Assembly (NCBI GenBank): GCA_937915145.1
Contig: CALDNT010000094.1
Span: 21,126 to 85,125, forward strand
Source of the DNA: an uncultured Reyranella sp.
GTDB taxonomy: Bacteria; Pseudomonadota; Alphaproteobacteria; Reyranellales; Reyranellaceae
Direction of reading: 5' to 3'
Length of the DNA stretch: 64,000 bases
Both the position numbers and the translations under genes were made by a program. Below, one piece after another: positions 52,487-60,994 of this stretch. Position 1 is the first letter of the stretch. Every line of letters starts with the position of its first letter. The notes under the pieces were generated by a model that saw only the letters and a list, made by a program, of their open reading frames with translations, did not search any database and was not told where the DNA came from.

Positions 52487-53070
52487 GCGATCTGGTCAAG
52501 GTGCGGAAGTTCGTGGCGACGATCGAGGAAACGCGTCATGACGGCGGGCCTGCGCTGGACCGCCCGGCAGTCAAGGCAGCGGCCGGCGGCGTCATCGCCA
52601 ATCCCTATGCCGGCCGATATGTCGCCGACATCCAACCCATGATGAAGGCTCTGGAGCCTCTGGCCGTCGAGCTGACGGAACGGGTGATGAAGCTGCTGGG
52701 CGCCGAAGGTTCCGAGCTCGAGGCCTATGGCAAGGGCGCCATCGTCGGCCTGTCGGGCGAACTGGAGCATGCCGCGCTGTGGCATCAACCCAGCGGCTTT
52801 GGCATCCGCCATGCCATGGCTGGCGGTAAATCGATCGTGCCCTCAACGGTGAAGGTCGCCACGGCCGGCACAAGGATCGATATTCCGCTGCATCATGCGG
52901 CGGCGGCCTATGTGCGCAGCCACTTCGACGCGATCGAATTCTGCGTTCCCGACGGGCCGAAGCCGGATGAGATCGTGTTCATCGTTGCGGCTTCGATAGG
53001 TGGCCGGCCGCACGCCCGGGTCGGTGGCCTTGCGCAAGCCGGCATCAGGATGGGAGATGGTCTGAGATGA
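52483..53070 (+). CDS. Amino acid synthesis family protein (AA_synth, former DUF1185)
   Basis: A protein of 195 residues in PF06684. It starts VKVRKFVATIEETRHDGG and contains GVIANPYAGRYVADIQP, AIVGLSGELEHAALWHQPSGFGIRHAMAGGKSIVPSTVK and the C-terminal IVAASIGGRPHARVGG. A member structure has been described as a chorismate-mutase-like fold, but no activity is established. It is embedded in the heterocycle cluster and overlaps its neighbours, so action on a ring-derived intermediate is inferred. Confidence 0.88.
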   Translation: MSDLVKVRKFVATIEETRHDGGPALDRPAVKAAAGGVIANPYAGRYVADIQPMMKALEPLAVELTERVMKLLGAEGSELEAYGKGAIVGLSGELEHAALWHQPSGFGIRHAMAGGKSIVPSTVKVATAGTRIDIPLHHAAAAYVRSHFDAIEFCVPDGPKPDEIVFIVAASIGGRPHARVGGLAQAGIRMGDGLR

Positions 53071-53444
53071 GCGATGCCCTCGCAACGGCGATGGCCGTCC
53101 TCGACGACTATATGGCCGCACTCAATCGCGGCGACGAACCGGGCGTCAACGACGCCTGCAACTTTCCGCATGTGCGGCTGGCCGGCGGCAAGGTCGTCGT
53201 CTGGCCGAACCATGGTGACTACAAGCTGGGGGATTTCATTGCCCGGGCCGGCGATGGTTGGGACCACAGCAAGTGGGACGAGCGGACCGCGATCCATGTC
53301 GGAAAGAAAAAGGTCCATCTGAAGGTGAAGTTCAGCCGCTGGCGCAGGGACGACTCGTTGATCGGCCGGTTCGAGACGATCTACATCGTGACGCTGCAGG
53401 ACGGTAACTGGGGAATTCAGGCGCGATCGAGTTTTGCGGACTGA
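53067..53444 (+). CDS. NTF2-like small protein
   Basis: A protein of 125 residues with the SnoaL/NTF2-like layout: an N-terminal helix (ALATAMAVLDDYMAALNRGDEPG), then CNFPHVRLAGGKVVVWP, and C-terminal strands FETIYIVTLQDGNWGIQARSSF. Members can be isomerases, dehydratases or non-catalytic ligand binders. It is the last gene of the overlapping run that begins with the molybdenum hydroxylase, suggesting a step on the same compound. Confidence 0.75.
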   Translation: MSDALATAMAVLDDYMAALNRGDEPGVNDACNFPHVRLAGGKVVVWPNHGDYKLGDFIARAGDGWDHSKWDERTAIHVGKKKVHLKVKFSRWRRDDSLIGRFETIYIVTLQDGNWGIQARSSFAD

Positions 53445-53519
53445 ACGCTTGTCGAGCGTAGGGCCGGGTCGTTAGGCTCCGGTTATCGGGATTTGAGGCT
53501 TTTCACAGAGGGGGATGTC

Positions 53520-54725
53520 ATGTTGACGCGTAATCATCTGCTTGCCGGCGCCGCGGCGCTCGCGGCGTTGTCGCTGGCCGGACCGGCCGGCGCGCAGGCA
53601 CCGATCAAGATCGGCGAACTCAACAGCTACAAGAACTTTCCAGCCTTCCTCGAGCCCTACAAGAAGGGCGTCGACCTGGCGGTGGACGAAGTCAACGCGG
53701 CGGGCGGCGTGCTCGGCCGCAAGCTCGAGATCGTGAGCCGCGACGACAACGGCAATCCCGGCGACGCTGTGCGCGTTGCCGAGGAACTGCTGAGCCGCGA
53801 AGGCGTTTCCTTCCTGATCGGCACGTTTCCGTCGCACGTCGGGTTGGCGGTGTCGGACTTTGCCAAGCAGCGCAAAGTGCTGTTCATCGCGGCGGAACCG
53901 CTGACCGACAAGCTCGTCTGGGAGGCCGGAAATCCCTACACGTTCCGTCTGCGCACTTCGACCTATATGCAGACGGCTATGCTCATTCCCGATGCCGTCA
54001 AGCTCGACAAAAAGCGCTGGGCGATCGTCTACCCGAATTACGAATACGGCCAGTCGGCGACGGCGGCTTTCAAGAAGCTGCTCTCGGCCAAGCAGCCGGG
54101 CGTCGAGTTCGTCGCCGAGCAGGCGACGCCGCTCGGCAAGATCGATGCCGGTGCCGTGGTGCAGGCGCTGGCCGATGCCAAACCCGATGCGATCTTCTCC
54201 TCGCTGTTCGGCGCCGATCTCGCCAAGTTCGTGCGCGAGGGCGCGCAGCGTGGCCTTTTCAAGGATGTCGCGGTCTTCAACCTGCTGGCCGGCGAGCCTG
54301 AATATCTCGATCCGCTCAAGGAGGAGGCGCCCGACGGCTGGTACGTGACCGGCTACCCCTGGAGCGAGATCAAGACGCCGGAGCACGGCAAGTTCGTCGC
54401 CGCTTACGAGGCCAAATACAAGGACTACCCGCGCCTCGGTTCGGTGGTCGGCTATTCGACGGTGATCTCGGCGGTAGAAGCGATCAAGAAGGCGGGCTCG
54501 CTCGACCAGGCCAAGCTGATCGCCGCCATGAGCGGGCTGAAGCACATGACGCCGTTCGGGGCGATCGAATACCGCCCGATCGACCATCAGTCGACGATGG
54601 GTGCCTACGTTGGCCGTATCGGCGTCAAGGACGGCAAGGGCTACATGAAGGAGTGGCGCTTCGTCGACGGCAAGGACGCGCTGCCGAGCGACGCGGAAGT
54701 CATGAAGATGCGGCCGAAAAATTGA
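53520..54725 (+). CDS. Branched-chain-type ABC transporter substrate-binding protein (LivK-like)
   Basis: A periplasmic binding protein of 401 residues, family Peripla_BP_6. The signal peptide is MLTRNHLLAGAAALAALSLAG with cleavage after GAQA. The mature start IKIGELNSYKNFPAFLEPYKKGVDLAVDEVNAAGG and RDDNGNPGDAVRVAEELLSREGV are diagnostic. ATG 53520 is preceded by GAGGGGGAT. It is the first gene of a Liv-type transporter. Such systems import aromatic acids and amides as well as amino acids, so the catabolic cluster's substrate is a good candidate. Confidence 0.93.
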   Translation: MLTRNHLLAGAAALAALSLAGPAGAQAPIKIGELNSYKNFPAFLEPYKKGVDLAVDEVNAAGGVLGRKLEIVSRDDNGNPGDAVRVAEELLSREGVSFLIGTFPSHVGLAVSDFAKQRKVLFIAAEPLTDKLVWEAGNPYTFRLRTSTYMQTAMLIPDAVKLDKKRWAIVYPNYEYGQSATAAFKKLLSAKQPGVEFVAEQATPLGKIDAGAVVQALADAKPDAIFSSLFGADLAKFVREGAQRGLFKDVAVFNLLAGEPEYLDPLKEEAPDGWYVTGYPWSEIKTPEHGKFVAAYEAKYKDYPRLGSVVGYSTVISAVEAIKKAGSLDQAKLIAAMSGLKHMTPFGAIEYRPIDHQSTMGAYVGRIGVKDGKGYMKEWRFVDGKDALPSDAEVMKMRPKN

Positions 54726-54780
54726 TCCTGCGGATCGTGACGGACCGCGGGCATCCAGCCTGCGGTCCGCATGAGTTGAC

Positions 54781-55350
54781 GTGACCTTTTCCTCCATCCT
54801 CATCCAGCTCCTCAATGGGCTGGCCAGCGCATCGTCGTTGTTTCTGGTGTCGGCGGGTCTGTCGCTGATCTTCGGCGTGACGCGGATCGTGAATTTTGCT
54901 CACGGTTCGCTCTACATGCTGGGGCTCTACGGCGCTTATACGCTGATCGAGGTGTTGGGCCGCACGCCCCTGGGCTTCTGGAGCGCGGTCGCCCTGGCTG
55001 CCCTGGCGGTCGGGATCGCGGGCGTGCTGATCGAGGTGCTGGTGCTGCGCCGCGTCTACCGCGCACCGGAGCTGTTCCAGCTTCTGGCCACCTTCGCCGT
55101 CGTGCTGGTGATCAAGGACATCGCACTTTTTGCCTGGGGCCCCGAGGATCTGGTCGGCCCGCGCGCGCCCGGTTTCGATACCGCGGTCGAGATCCTGGGC
55201 AAGCGCATTCCCTCCTATGACTTGTTACTGATCGCCATCGGTCCGGTCGTGCTGGCGATCCTCTGGCTGCTGCTCACCCGTACGCGCTGGGGGGGCGCTG
55301 GTGCGGGCGGCGACCCAGGACCGCGAGATGGTGGGCGCGCTGGGCGTTGA
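54781..55350 (+). CDS. N-terminal part of LivH-type permease, frameshifted
   Basis: Reads correctly as a LivH-type inner-membrane permease for about 170 residues (GLSLIFGVTRIVNFAHGSLYMLG is the family signature). It then leaves frame at a run of seven G (55289-55295), and the remaining GAGAGGDPGPRDGGRAGR is nonsense. With six G the frame would continue into the next open frame (RWGALVRAATQDREMVGALGVDQ). The break may be a sequencing or assembly error, a true mutation or a slippage site. It starts at GTG 54781. Confidence 0.8.
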   Translation: MTFSSILIQLLNGLASASSLFLVSAGLSLIFGVTRIVNFAHGSLYMLGLYGAYTLIEVLGRTPLGFWSAVALAALAVGIAGVLIEVLVLRRVYRAPELFQLLATFAVVLVIKDIALFAWGPEDLVGPRAPGFDTAVEILGKRIPSYDLLLIAIGPVVLAILWLLLTRTRWGGAGAGGDPGPRDGGRAGR

Positions 55351-56659
55351 CCAGGCCAAGCTCTTCACTTCCGTGTTCTTCGCCGGTGCGGTACTGGCCG
55401 GCCTTGGCGGCGCGCTGCAGATCCCGAGGGAGCCGGCCAACCTCGATCTCGATCTGGCGATCATCGCCGATGCGTTCGTCATTACCGTGGTTGGCGGACT
55501 GGGCAGCATCGGCGGCGCCTTTCTTGCCGCCATCCTGATCGGCGTCGCCAAGGCGTTCTGCATCGGCATCGGCACAGTCGATTGGTTCGGGTTCGAAATC
55601 TCGTTCTCCAAGCTGACGCTGGTGGTTGAGTTTCTGATCATGGCGCTGGTGCTGGTGGTGCGGCCCTATGGCCTGCTCGGCAAGCCGCAGGCGGTGCAGC
55701 GCATCGCGGCCGATCCGGCGCCGCCGCTCACGGCGCCAACATGGAAGATCGCGCTGGTGTGGGTGGTTATTCTGGTCGCCGTGCCGCTGGTTGCCGACCG
55801 CTACGTCACCATCCTGCTGACCGACATCGTGTGTTTCGCGCTTTTCGCGGTCAGCCTGCATTTCATCATGGGCCCGGCCGGCATGGTGTCGTTCGGCCAC
55901 GCTGCTTATTTCGGCCTCGGCGCCTATGCCGCCGGTCTGCTGTTCAAGCAGGCCGGCCTGCCGATGGAAGCAGCGCTGCTTCTGGCGCCGCTTTGCGCCG
56001 GCGCCTTTGCGATCGTCTATGGCTGGTTCTGCGTCCGCCTGAGCGGCGTCTATCTTGCTATGCTGACTCTGGCCTTCGCGCAGATCAGCTGGTCGATCGT
56101 CTTCCAGTGGGACTCCTTCACCGGCGGCAGCAACGGAGTGTTCGGCATCTGGCCCTCGGCCTGGCTGGCCGACAAGACCACCTACTATTACATGGCACTC
56201 GCCTGCTGTGGCCTCGGCATCGCGCTTCTGTGGCGGGTGTTGTTCTCGCCATTCGGCTTCACGTTGCGTGCCGGCCGTGACTCGCCGCTGCGCGCCGAAG
56301 CGATTGGCATCGACCTGCGAGGCGTCCAGTGGGCGGCCTTCGTGCTGGTCGGCGCGCTCGCCGGCCTCGCCGGTGCGGTCTATGCATTCTCCAAGGGCAG
56401 CATCTCGCCGTCGGCGATCTCGATCGCGCAATCGACGGACGGGCTGATCATGGTGCTGCTGGGCGGTGTGGAGACGCTGACCGGCCCGATCGTCGGTGCC
56501 GCGATCTTCACCTGGCTGCGCGACGAAGTCGCCCGCCGCACCGAATTCTGGCGCGGTGTCATGGGCGGTGTGATCCTGGTCATCGTGCTGCTGTTTCCGC
56601 AGGGGCTGGTGGGTGGCCTCAAGGCACTGGTCCTTCGTTGGCGGGAGCAGCGAGCATGA
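55301..56659 (+). CDS. Remainder of LivH joined to LivM permease (fusion, other frame)
   Basis: Continues the LivH-type permease (VGALGVDQAKLFTSVFFAGAV, ADAFVITVVGGLGSIGGA), then runs without a stop into a complete LivM-type permease (FGHAAYFGLGAYAAGLLFK, GRDSPLRAEAIGIDLRGVQW). The total intact product would be about 625 residues, a LivH-LivM fusion. As read, this frame has no ribosome site of its own near 55301, so without correction or slippage the transporter would lack a proper first permease. The start given is only the first in-frame ATG-like position. LivG follows with a 4-bp overlap. Confidence 0.82.
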   Translation: MRAATQDREMVGALGVDQAKLFTSVFFAGAVLAGLGGALQIPREPANLDLDLAIIADAFVITVVGGLGSIGGAFLAAILIGVAKAFCIGIGTVDWFGFEISFSKLTLVVEFLIMALVLVVRPYGLLGKPQAVQRIAADPAPPLTAPTWKIALVWVVILVAVPLVADRYVTILLTDIVCFALFAVSLHFIMGPAGMVSFGHAAYFGLGAYAAGLLFKQAGLPMEAALLLAPLCAGAFAIVYGWFCVRLSGVYLAMLTLAFAQISWSIVFQWDSFTGGSNGVFGIWPSAWLADKTTYYYMALACCGLGIALLWRVLFSPFGFTLRAGRDSPLRAEAIGIDLRGVQWAAFVLVGALAGLAGAVYAFSKGSISPSAISIAQSTDGLIMVLLGGVETLTGPIVGAAIFTWLRDEVARRTEFWRGVMGGVILVIVLLFPQGLVGGLKALVLRWREQRA

Positions 56660-57402
56660 CCGCGGTCCTGCAGGTCGAGGGCCTGCACAAGGCATTCGGC
56701 GGCGTCCAGGCTGTGGCCGATGTGTCCTTTGCCGTGTCGGCTGGAGAGATGCTGGCCCTGATCGGCCCCAACGGTGCTGGCAAGAGCACCTGCTTCAACA
56801 TGCTGAACGGCCAGCTGGCGCCCGATCTCGGCATCGTCCGGCTCGAAGGCCGCGACATCGTCGGCCTGCGCCCACGCGCCATCTGGCGGCTGGGGGTCGG
56901 CCGAACCTTCCAGATCACCGCCACCTTCGCCTCGCTGGGCGTGCGCGAGAACGTGCAGATGGCGCTCTATTCCCATGCTGGCCGGCTGCGCTCGATGCTG
57001 CAGCGTTTCGGCGCGGCGTTCCGGACCGAGGCCGATGCGCTGCTGTCCCAGGTCGGCATGCTGGATCAGGCCGAGCGCGCCTGCGGCGTGCTGGCCTATG
57101 GCGACCTGAAGCGGGTCGAGCTCGCCATGGCGCTGGCCAACCAGCCGCGGCTGCTGCTGATGGACGAGCCGACTGCCGGCATGGCGCCCAAGGAGCGCGT
57201 GGCGCTAATGGAACTCACCGCCGGGCTGGCACGCGCGCGCGGCATCGCCGTGCTGTTCACCGAGCACGACATGGACGTGGTGTTCAGCCAGGCCGACCGG
57301 ATCATCGTGCTCGACCGCGGCCAGCTCATCGCCGGCGGCACGCCCGATGAGGTCCGCAACAATCCCGCCGTGCGTGCCGTCTACCTCGGGGGCACGCACT
57401 GA
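56656..57402 (+). CDS. ABC transporter ATP-binding protein, LivG type
   Basis: A cytoplasmic ATPase of 248 residues. Walker A is LIGPNGAGKSTCFNML, Walker B is PRLLLMDEPTAGMAP, and the LivG-type RTFQITATFASLGVRENVQMAL is seen. The ABC signature is degenerate (LAYGDLKRVELAMAL in place of LSGGQ), which is common in LivG. The final RAVYLGGTH is the usual C-terminal end. It abuts livF. Confidence 0.93.
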   Translation: MTAVLQVEGLHKAFGGVQAVADVSFAVSAGEMLALIGPNGAGKSTCFNMLNGQLAPDLGIVRLEGRDIVGLRPRAIWRLGVGRTFQITATFASLGVRENVQMALYSHAGRLRSMLQRFGAAFRTEADALLSQVGMLDQAERACGVLAYGDLKRVELAMALANQPRLLLMDEPTAGMAPKERVALMELTAGLARARGIAVLFTEHDMDVVFSQADRIIVLDRGQLIAGGTPDEVRNNPAVRAVYLGGTH

Positions 57403-58103
57403 TGCTCGAGGTGAAGAACGTTCATGCGTTCTACGGCCGTGCCCACATCCTGCATGGCGTCTCGCTCGACGCCGCGGCGGGTGAGGTCGTGGCGCTGTTG
57501 GGCCGCAACGGTGCCGGCAAATCGACCGCCATGAAGGCGATCATGGGCCTTGTGCCGCCGTCACAGGGCGAGGTCGTCTTCGAGGGCCGGCGCATCGAAC
57601 GTCTGCCGCCCTACCGCATCGCGCGGCTGGGCCTGGGCTATGTGCCCGAGGAGCGGCGCATCTTCACCGACCTCACGGTGATGGAGAATCTCGAAGTCGG
57701 CCGCCAGTTGGCACGCGAAGGCGTCTCCGGCTGGACCGAGGACAAGCTCTTCGCGCTGTTTCCCAATCTGTCGGAGATGCGTGGTCGGCCGGGCGGTCGG
57801 ATGTCCGGCGGTGAGCAGCAGATGCTCACCATCGCCCGCACGCTGATGGGCAACCCGCGTTGCGTGTTGCTGGACGAACCGTCGGAGGGGCTGGCACCGA
57901 TCATCGTCGAGCAGATGGCGAACTCCATCCGTGCGCTGAAGAACGAGGGGCTGACGGTGCTGCTGTCGGAGCAGAACCTTCACTTCTCCCAGGCCGTGGC
58001 CGATCGCGCCTACATCATCGAGAAGGGCCAGATCCGCTTCGGCGGGACCATGGCCGAACTTGCCTCGGATGCCTCCCTTCGCGAACAGTACCTTTCGGTT
58101 TGA
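57402..58103 (+). CDS. ABC transporter ATP-binding protein, LivF type
   Basis: The second ATPase of the Liv-type importer, 233 residues. Walker A is LLGRNGAGKSTAMKAIMG, the signature is MSGGEQQMLTIARTLMG and Walker B is CVLLDEPSEGLAP. The stretch YVPEERRIFTDLTVMENLEVG is characteristic of LivF. It shares one base with the end of the LivG gene and is 2 bp from the following hyuA-like gene. Confidence 0.93.
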   Translation: MLEVKNVHAFYGRAHILHGVSLDAAAGEVVALLGRNGAGKSTAMKAIMGLVPPSQGEVVFEGRRIERLPPYRIARLGLGYVPEERRIFTDLTVMENLEVGRQLAREGVSGWTEDKLFALFPNLSEMRGRPGGRMSGGEQQMLTIARTLMGNPRCVLLDEPSEGLAPIIVEQMANSIRALKNEGLTVLLSEQNLHFSQAVADRAYIIEKGQIRFGGTMAELASDASLREQYLSV

Positions 58104-58105
58104 TC

Positions 58106-60154
58106 ATGGACTCAGAGCATTCCCTCACCGTCGGAATCGACGTCGGCGGCACCTTCACCGATCTCCTGGCCATCGATTCCGTCTCCGGTGCCGTCAAGCT
58201 CGCCAAAGTGCCGACGACGATCGACAACCAGGCAATCGGTTTCATGGCAGCCCTGGCCGACGCCGGTGCCGATCCGGCCACGCTGCAGGCGGTGGTGCAT
58301 GGCACCACGACCACGACCAATGCGCTGCTCGAACGCAAGATCGCCCGGGTCGGGCTCATCACCACCCGGGGTTTTCGCGACGTGCTCGAACTCGGTCGCC
58401 GCACCCGGCCGCAGCCTTATGGCCTGCGCGGCACTTTCAGGCCGATGATCGAGCGTGAGCTGCGGCTCGAAGTGCCGGAGCGCATGGATGCCGACGGCAA
58501 GGTGCTGGTGGCACTCGACGAGGCAGCCGTCGCAGAGGCGGCAAAGAAGCTCCTGGCGCTGGATTGCGAGGCCGTGGTCATCCACTTCCTGCACAGTTAC
58601 ATCAATTCCACGCACGAACGGCGGGCGGCGGAAATCGTGCGCGGGATGTGGCCGAACGCCTACGTCACGGCGGGCCATGCCATTCTTTCCGAGTACCGCG
58701 AGTATGAGCGCGGCGTGACCGCGGCGGTCAATGCCTCCGTCCAGCCCGTGCTCGATCGCTACCTGACGCGGCTGCGCACCGAACTCTCCGCCAAGGGTTT
58801 TAACCGCGACCTGCTGGTGATGCAGGGCAACGGTGGCACGATCTCCTCGCAGCTGATCGCCCATGCGGCCGTGAACACCGTGATGTCGGGCCCTGCCTCG
58901 GGCGTGATGGCGGCGGCCTACACCGGCCGCATCTCCGGCCATCCCGACCTCATCACCTACGACATGGGCGGCACCTCGACCGACGTGGGCCTGATCGAGA
59001 ATGCCGTGCCGCAGGTCTCGGGCGAACTCGAACTCGAATACGCCCTGCCGATCCACGTGCCGATGGTCGATGTGCACACGATCGGCGCCGGCGGCGGCTC
59101 GATCGCCTCGGTCGATTCGGCCGGCATGCTGCGAGTCGGCCCGGAAAGTGCCGGCGCCCGGCCCGGCCCGATCTGCTACGGTCGCGGCGGGACCGAGCCC
59201 ACCATCACCGACGCCAACCTTGTCCTGGGCCGGCTCAATCCCGACCGGCTGCTGGGTGTCGATCATCCCGTCACGCTCGACCATGTGCGTGCCATCGTCC
59301 TGGAGAAGGTCGGCAAGCGGCTCGGCCTCGATGCCGAGGCGGCGGCGGCCGCCATCCTGCGCATCGCCAACGACCGCATGGCGGGCGCCATCCGCCTGGT
59401 CTCGCTGTCGCGTGGCCACGATCCACGCGACTTCGCGCTGTTTGCCTTCGGCGGCGCGGGTCCGCTGCATGCCATGGCGCTCGCCCGCGAGCTCTCGATT
59501 CCGACCGTGCTGGTGCCGGCGCGGCCCGGCATCACCAACGCGCTGGGCTGCGTCGTGGCCGACCTGCGCCACGACTATGTGCGCACGGTCAACAAGCCGC
59601 TGTCGCTGCTCGACGATGCCACGGTGGCGCGCATCTATGCCGAGCAGTCGGCCGAGGGCGAGGCCACGATCGGCCGCGAGGGCGTGCCGGTGCGCGAGCT
59701 GCGCCGCGTCCACACCGCCGACATGCAGTTCCAGGGCCAGAGCCACATCCTCTCGGTCGGCGTCGATCGGCCCGACATCGGCGTGGCGGGGTTGCACCAG
59801 GCCTTCGCGGCGGCCTACTTCCGCCGCTTCGGCATCGAACTGGCGGAGATCCCGCCGGTCCTCGTCAATCTCCACACCGCGGTGATCGGTGTGCGGCCGG
59901 AGATCTCGCTGGCAGCGCTTGCCGCCACCGAGCGCGCGCCGACGCTGAAGGCGGCCCAGGTCGGCGAACGCCGCGTCTGGTTCGCCGACGGCTGGCGCCA
60001 GACTCCCGTCTATGCGCGCGAAAAACTGCCGCGCGATGTGGCGTTCGAAGGACCGGCGATCCTCGAGCAGCTCGACTGCACCACCGTCGTCGAACCCGGC
60101 GACAAGGTCCGCCAGGACAAGCTCGGCAATTTGCTGATTTCGGTTGGCTTCTAG
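58106..60154 (+). CDS. hyuA: Hydantoinase / oxoprolinase family protein HyuA (orphan)
   Basis: A protein of 682 residues with the HyuA nucleotide-binding layout: VGIDVGGTFTDLLAIDS at the N-terminus, VVHGTTTTTNALLERK, ITYDMGGTSTDVGLIEN, TIGAGGGSIASVDSAGMLRVGP. It should use ATP to open a cyclic amide or carboxylate-type ring with a HyuB partner, but no hyuB follows. The next genes are an unrelated small protein and two enolase-family enzymes. It is 2 bp after the LivF-type gene, so it is co-transcribed with the importer and its substrate may be what the importer brings in. Confidence 0.92.
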   Translation: MDSEHSLTVGIDVGGTFTDLLAIDSVSGAVKLAKVPTTIDNQAIGFMAALADAGADPATLQAVVHGTTTTTNALLERKIARVGLITTRGFRDVLELGRRTRPQPYGLRGTFRPMIERELRLEVPERMDADGKVLVALDEAAVAEAAKKLLALDCEAVVIHFLHSYINSTHERRAAEIVRGMWPNAYVTAGHAILSEYREYERGVTAAVNASVQPVLDRYLTRLRTELSAKGFNRDLLVMQGNGGTISSQLIAHAAVNTVMSGPASGVMAAAYTGRISGHPDLITYDMGGTSTDVGLIENAVPQVSGELELEYALPIHVPMVDVHTIGAGGGSIASVDSAGMLRVGPESAGARPGPICYGRGGTEPTITDANLVLGRLNPDRLLGVDHPVTLDHVRAIVLEKVGKRLGLDAEAAAAAILRIANDRMAGAIRLVSLSRGHDPRDFALFAFGGAGPLHAMALARELSIPTVLVPARPGITNALGCVVADLRHDYVRTVNKPLSLLDDATVARIYAEQSAEGEATIGREGVPVRELRRVHTADMQFQGQSHILSVGVDRPDIGVAGLHQAFAAAYFRRFGIELAEIPPVLVNLHTAVIGVRPEISLAALAATERAPTLKAAQVGERRVWFADGWRQTPVYAREKLPRDVAFEGPAILEQLDCTTVVEPGDKVRQDKLGNLLISVGF

Positions 60155-60293
60155 GCTGTCCGAGCCTCCCCCGAATCGCTTCGTGAATTGTATAAGCCTA
60201 AGTGGATGCTACTATCGCGTCGTGAGATTGCGTTACCCACACACGAGCGACCCATGAGAGAGCCGTCGGCCGCCGCGCCGGACGCAGGCTATT

Positions 60294-60932
60294 ATGTCGG
60301 CCGTTAATAAGCGCAGAGTCGGCTTTCGTGTCTTGGTATGGGCAGCGATTGCGGTTGCTGCGCTCTTCGGCGTCCTGACTTTTCTGCGGCTATTCTTCTT
60401 GGGTGCAATGCTTGAAAATCGCAGCCATGTCGGCTCCTTAGAATTGTACGCCTTGCAATACTACGCAGCGCATCCCGATGCCGTAAACGCACTGCAATGT
60501 TACCGAAAAGCGCCGCGCGAGGGTAAAGCCGTATTCTATGCTCCCTTTCATTCTAACGGAGAGCGTGCAGCGCCGGCGCATCCTCTTGATTGTATCCGTC
60601 CCGCGGACCACGAGAAATTCTTCAGCTGGTGTCCGACAATCGCGCGCCTCTGGGGGCTCTGCGTAGCGGCTCAGTATCCGACTATGGCTTTGGAGCTGCC
60701 GGGATTCGAGGCTGGCCTTCGAAGATTCCTGAAACAGCCATGCGACATCGATGAACTCGCGCTCAATGCCGTATTTCGATCCGTCTATCTCCCGAATGCG
60801 GTAGCGAATCCCGTCAAGTCTTCTTCACGTCACAGCCTGTGCTTTAGGCAGCAGCCAGTGGTGGTCTACTTCTCCGATGAAGACGGAAAGGAATTGCGTT
60901 CGATCTGGCATATTCCCGCGCTGCGCTTCTAA
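60294..60932 (+). CDS. Hypothetical membrane-anchored protein
   Basis: A protein of 212 residues with a basic N-terminus and one strong membrane segment (around residues 11-40, VLVWAAIAVAALFGVLTFLRLFF). A soluble, cysteine-containing domain follows, presumably periplasmic, with Cys at about 69, 100, 113, 122, 150 and 183. I recognise no family. Local GC is clearly lower than in the flanking genes and codon use is less biased, which suggests acquisition by transfer. It separates hyuA from the enolase-family genes. The ribosome site is weak. Confidence 0.65.
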   Translation: MSAVNKRRVGFRVLVWAAIAVAALFGVLTFLRLFFLGAMLENRSHVGSLELYALQYYAAHPDAVNALQCYRKAPREGKAVFYAPFHSNGERAAPAHPLDCIRPADHEKFFSWCPTIARLWGLCVAAQYPTMALELPGFEAGLRRFLKQPCDIDELALNAVFRSVYLPNAVANPVKSSSRHSLCFRQQPVVVYFSDEDGKELRSIWHIPALRF

Positions 60933-60961
60933 ACTCGTGACAGGGCAGTCTGTTTCCGGCA

Positions 60962-60989
60962 GTTTCCTCCGCCACAACGCGGAGGAAAC
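60962..60989 (+). promoter_or_regulatory. Hairpin over the ribosome site of an enolase-family gene
   Basis: GTTTCCTCCGC (60962-60972) pairs perfectly with GCGGAGGAAAC (60979-60989) across CACAAC. The right arm contains the GGAGG ribosome site of the gene starting at 60995, so the fold would block its translation. Confidence 0.6.
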
Positions 60990-60994
60990 GAACG

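Noticed and set aside
60254-60307. 17-codon mini-frame MREPSAAAPDAGYYVGR before the orphan membrane gene
   Set aside because: No ribosome site or known motif, and too short to support.
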